A DNA stretch of 7,374 nucleotides, taken from NCBI GenBank assembly GCA_000432335.1, contig HF995385.1:38680-46053 (forward strand). The letters are read 5' to 3'. How positions within the stretch are numbered: the first letter of the stretch is position 1; the number at the start of each line of letters is the position of its first letter. Positions 5,944 to 7,374 of the stretch are shown here, piece by piece. Source of the DNA: Firmicutes bacterium CAG:646 (GTDB lineage Bacteria > Bacillota > Clostridia > Lachnospirales > Lachnospiraceae). The notes under the pieces were generated by a model. It did no database searches, was not told where the DNA came from, and saw nothing but the letters and a program-made list of their open reading frames with translations. The position numbers and the translations under genes were made by a program.

Positions 5944-6816
5944 ATGGCAGTATTCCGTGTAGAGAAAACAAAGGACTTTACGATAATGAGCAATCACCAT
6001 CTGCGCAATACGGAGTTGTCCTTAAAGGCAAAGGGGCTTTTATCACTTATGTTGTCGCTGCCGGAAGATTGGGATTATACCACGAAGGGACTCGCCCATA
6101 TCTGCAAGGACGGTGTGGATTCTATCACTACTGCCCTGAAGGAACTGGAGCGGTATGGTTATCTCACCAGACAGCGCCTCCGCTATGATAACGGGCAGTT
6201 GGGAGACATTGAATATACGATCCATGAGCAGCCTGTAAGTACCGAAAACACAGGGCTTTCACCTAAACGGGAAAATCCAAGACAGGTAAAACCTGAACAG
6301 GCAAAACCTAAACAGGCGGAACCTGAACAGGAAAATCCGGCACAATTAAATACTAATCCATTAAGAACAAAAAAATCAAAAAAAGATAAATCAATAACTT
6401 ATCTATCAATCTATCCGGCAGAGCCGGAGGCGGCGAGCCGCACGGATGGGATGGATCGGATAGAGCTGATAGAAGCCTATCGTGAAATCATCAAAGTAAA
6501 TATTGAATATGACTTACTGGTCTTACGGTATGGCAGGGAACGTCTGGACGAAGCCCTTGAACTTATGCTTGAAGTGATTTTGTCGAAACGCCCTTACATT
6601 CGCATTGCCGGAGATGATTTTCCGCGGGAGATCGTCAAGAGCCGGTTCCTGAAGATCAATTCCGGTCACTTAGAGTATGTCTTTGACTGTATCGACAAGA
6701 ACACGACGAAGGTCGGAAACATCAAAGCATATCTGCTGGCGGCGCTGTATAATGCCCCGGCTACAATGGACAGCTATTACCGTGCCGAGGTCAATCACGA
6801 TCTGTACGGCTGTTAG
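5944..6816 (+). CDS. RepA-like replication initiator with DUF6017 C-terminus
   Basis: A 290-residue protein starting at the ATG at 5944, with AGGAGG at 5931-5936 seven bases upstream. Residues 1-95 match the RepA-N/winged-helix initiator type, with the pattern FTIMSNHHLRN, LSLKAKGLLSLMLSLPEDWDY and then a recognition-helix region (DSITTALKELERYGYL). Residues 106-135 are six degenerate five-residue repeats of the form xPxQx, followed by a lysine-rich stretch (RTKKSKKDKS). Residues 170-290 resemble DUF6017, ending LLAALYNAPATMDSYYR. Such proteins are annotated as replication initiators in plasmids and Tn1549/CTn-like elements, where they probably bind an origin and support autonomous copying of the excised element. 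The gene sits between an unknown gene and a DUF3991/TOPRIM primase-like gene, which suits a replication module. Its stop overlaps the 5' arm of a small terminator. Family call is fairly secure; origin location is not visible. Confidence 0.88.
   Translation: MAVFRVEKTKDFTIMSNHHLRNTELSLKAKGLLSLMLSLPEDWDYTTKGLAHICKDGVDSITTALKELERYGYLTRQRLRYDNGQLGDIEYTIHEQPVSTENTGLSPKRENPRQVKPEQAKPKQAEPEQENPAQLNTNPLRTKKSKKDKSITYLSIYPAEPEAASRTDGMDRIELIEAYREIIKVNIEYDLLVLRYGRERLDEALELMLEVILSKRPYIRIAGDDFPREIVKSRFLKINSGHLEYVFDCIDKNTTKVGNIKAYLLAALYNAPATMDSYYRAEVNHDLYGC
6259..6348 (+). repeat. six 15-base tandem units inside the rep gene linker
   Basis: Codons 106-135 of the rep-like gene form six 15-base units encoding SPKRE, NPRQV, KPEQA, KPKQA, EPEQE and NPAQL. 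Proline is fixed at position 2, and Q (R in the first unit) at position 4. The DNA keeps the phase (for example AAACCTGAACAG and AAACCTAAACAG), which points to expansion by slippage. They form a flexible Pro/Gln linker between the DNA-binding and C-terminal domains. Confidence 0.85.
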
Positions 6817-6837
6817 GCACCTTTGGGTGTCTTTTTT
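6815..6837 (+). terminator. small intrinsic terminator between rep and primase genes
   Basis: AGGCACC (6815-6821) pairs with GGTGTCT (6826-6832), six canonical pairs and one G-U, around a TTTG loop, and is followed by six T residues (6832-6837). It overlaps the last bases of the rep stop codon. Being short with one wobble pair, it may give only partial termination and so lower expression of the downstream genes. Confidence 0.7.
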
Positions 6838-6867
6838 CATTCCATCACAGGAAGGAGGTAAAGCACG

Positions 6868-6906
6868 ATGAAAAGAATCACTGTGCCGGTACAATGCCCG
6901 GCGTAA
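6868..6906 (+). CDS. 12-codon reading frame driven by the primase RBS
   Basis: The ATG at 6868 has an excellent RBS (AAGGAGG, 6852-6858, nine bases upstream) and encodes MKRITVPVQCPA before TAA at 6904-6906. It overlaps the ATG of the primase gene (6894) in another frame. It may be a coupling minigene, or the original start of the primase cut off by a one-base deletion: one extra A before 6894 would make the frame read VPVQ-MPGVT and join the two. I cannot decide between these from one sequence. Confidence 0.4.
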   Translation: MKRITVPVQCPA

Positions 6907-7374
6907 CCAAAGAACAGATTCAGGCAGCGCGGGAAGCTGATCTGTTTACTTACCTGCAGTTCCATGAACCCGGTGTGCTGAAACGGGATGGACCTAATTT
7001 CCGGCATAAGGAACATGACAGTCTGGTATATGTGACCGGGAAAAGGTACTGGTACTGGAACAGCCGTGGACGGAGTATCAATGCGCTGGACTACCTGATC
7101 CAGATTCGGGGATATGGTCTTGTGGATGCGGTTCATGCTCTGGTAGGTGGCGAAATCCGACATACACCGGCTTACCGAAGTACGGCAGAAATACAGGTAT
7201 CAAAGGAGCCGGAAAAGAAAGCATTCTCTCTCCCCTGGGCCAGACGTTGCGCGACCGCTGCGGTCTCCTATTTGCAGAAACGGGGGATCAGCTCAGAAGT
7301 CATTCGCCAGTGTTTACAAACTGGGATTTTTTACGAAGCCCGGTATCATGGAGAACCGGTTTGTGTGTTTGTAG
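6894..7374 (+). CDS. DUF3991/TOPRIM primase-like protein (N-terminal part)
   Basis: From the ATG at 6894 this frame stays open for 160 codons to the window edge; the terminal TAG at 7372-7374 is out of frame. The product starts MPGVTKEQIQAAREADLFTY. It has a CHC2-primase-like fold region without zinc cysteines (HDSLVYVTGKRYWYWNSRG, then SINALDYLIQIRG, residues about 43-78). It then enters a DUF3991 pattern (SYLQKRGISSEVIRQCLQTG, then FYEARYHGEPVCVFV, residues about 127-160). The TOPRIM catalytic part would follow outside the window. Such proteins are primase-like and are common in Tn1549/CTn-type elements, probably making primers on the transferred or replicating strand. The ATG at 6894 has no Shine-Dalgarno of its own; the good RBS belongs to the overlapping frame at 6868. 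Translation may depend on reinitiation, or the 5' end may carry a frameshift. Confidence 0.82.
   Translation, partial: MPGVTKEQIQAAREADLFTYLQFHEPGVLKRDGPNFRHKEHDSLVYVTGKRYWYWNSRGRSINALDYLIQIRGYGLVDAVHALVGGEIRHTPAYRSTAEIQVSKEPEKKAFSLPWARRCATAAVSYLQKRGISSEVIRQCLQTGIFYEARYHGEPVCVFV

Larger units (their letters stand above)
5137..7374 (+). mobile_element. end and replication module of a Tn1549/CTn-like integrative conjugative element (partial)
   Basis: From about 5137 onward the sequence stops resembling the recombinase remnant. It then carries repeat words, a leader with hairpins, an unknown gene, a RepA/DUF6017 gene and a DUF3991/TOPRIM gene, all on the plus strand. This combination is typical of the replication/primase end of conjugative elements of the Tn1549 and clostridial CTn type. 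The boundary at 5136/5137 is set by where integrase similarity ends, not by a proven attachment site. The other end, the transfer genes and the element's recombinase are outside the window. A plasmid-derived or decayed island is an alternative. Confidence 0.62.

Noticed and set aside
5859..6188. 109-codon plus-strand frame overlapping the unknown gene and the rep gene
   Set aside because: It overlaps the start of the well-supported rep gene in another frame, has no good RBS and no family resemblance.
7147..7374. 75-codon plus-strand frame ending at the last TAG of the window
   Set aside because: It is out of phase with the DUF3991-type protein, whose frame stays open through this region and beyond the window; the TAG at the edge is not the stop of the real gene.
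1..7374. CRISPR array, tRNA, rRNA, or insertion sequence with transposase
   Set aside because: No regularly spaced repeats, no tRNA-like cloverleaf, no rRNA sequence and no DDE transposase reading frame were seen.

Overview
The window looks like a Firmicutes chromosome, most likely a gut clostridium of the Lachnospiraceae type. This is inferred from the gene families, the strong AGGAGG-type ribosome binding sites, the T-box control of leuS and the DUF6017/DUF3991 mobile-element genes. No species can be named from the sequence alone.

Left part, ordinary chromosome (1-4947). The end of an unrecognised small gene is followed, 15 bases on, by a DegV-family fatty-acid-binding protein and then by a DUF2804 protein. 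All three are on the plus strand with short gaps and could be one transcript. A near-perfect sigma-A promoter (2141-2169) then starts a T-box leader. The leader shows a probable CUG specifier, a UGGU acceptor-binding bulge and a long terminator, and it controls leuS, the leucyl-tRNA synthetase. leuS is complete (804 residues from the ATG at 2483) and ends in a strong hairpin terminator that could work in both directions.

Junction (4948-5392). On the minus strand, pointing back at leuS, lie the last 52 codons of a tyrosine recombinase. The fragment begins exactly at the catalytic HxxR arginine and keeps the later LGH histidine and the tyrosine. It stops being integrase-like at about 5136, where a different sequence begins. 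That sequence carries repeated and inverted copies of a TAACGACAAA-type word, a strong Shine-Dalgarno with no ATG behind it, a stem-loop and an intrinsic terminator. It is best read as one end and the leader region of a second mobile element placed in or against an older, broken one.

Right part, accessory DNA (about 5137-7374, running off the window). Three plus-strand genes follow: an unrecognised 173-residue protein, a RepA-like replication initiator (winged-helix N-terminus, repeat linker, DUF6017 C-terminus), and the start of a DUF3991/TOPRIM primase-like protein. This gene set is typical of the replication end of Tn1549/CTn-like integrative conjugative elements. The transfer genes and the element's own recombinase would lie outside the window.

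The points most worth checking are the nested recombinase/element junction, the apparent ATT-start leader peptide and attenuator ahead of the element operon, and the start of the primase gene. In the last case the good ribosome binding site drives a 12-codon reading frame, and one extra base would join that frame to the primase. I saw no wholly new system; the rest fits known families.
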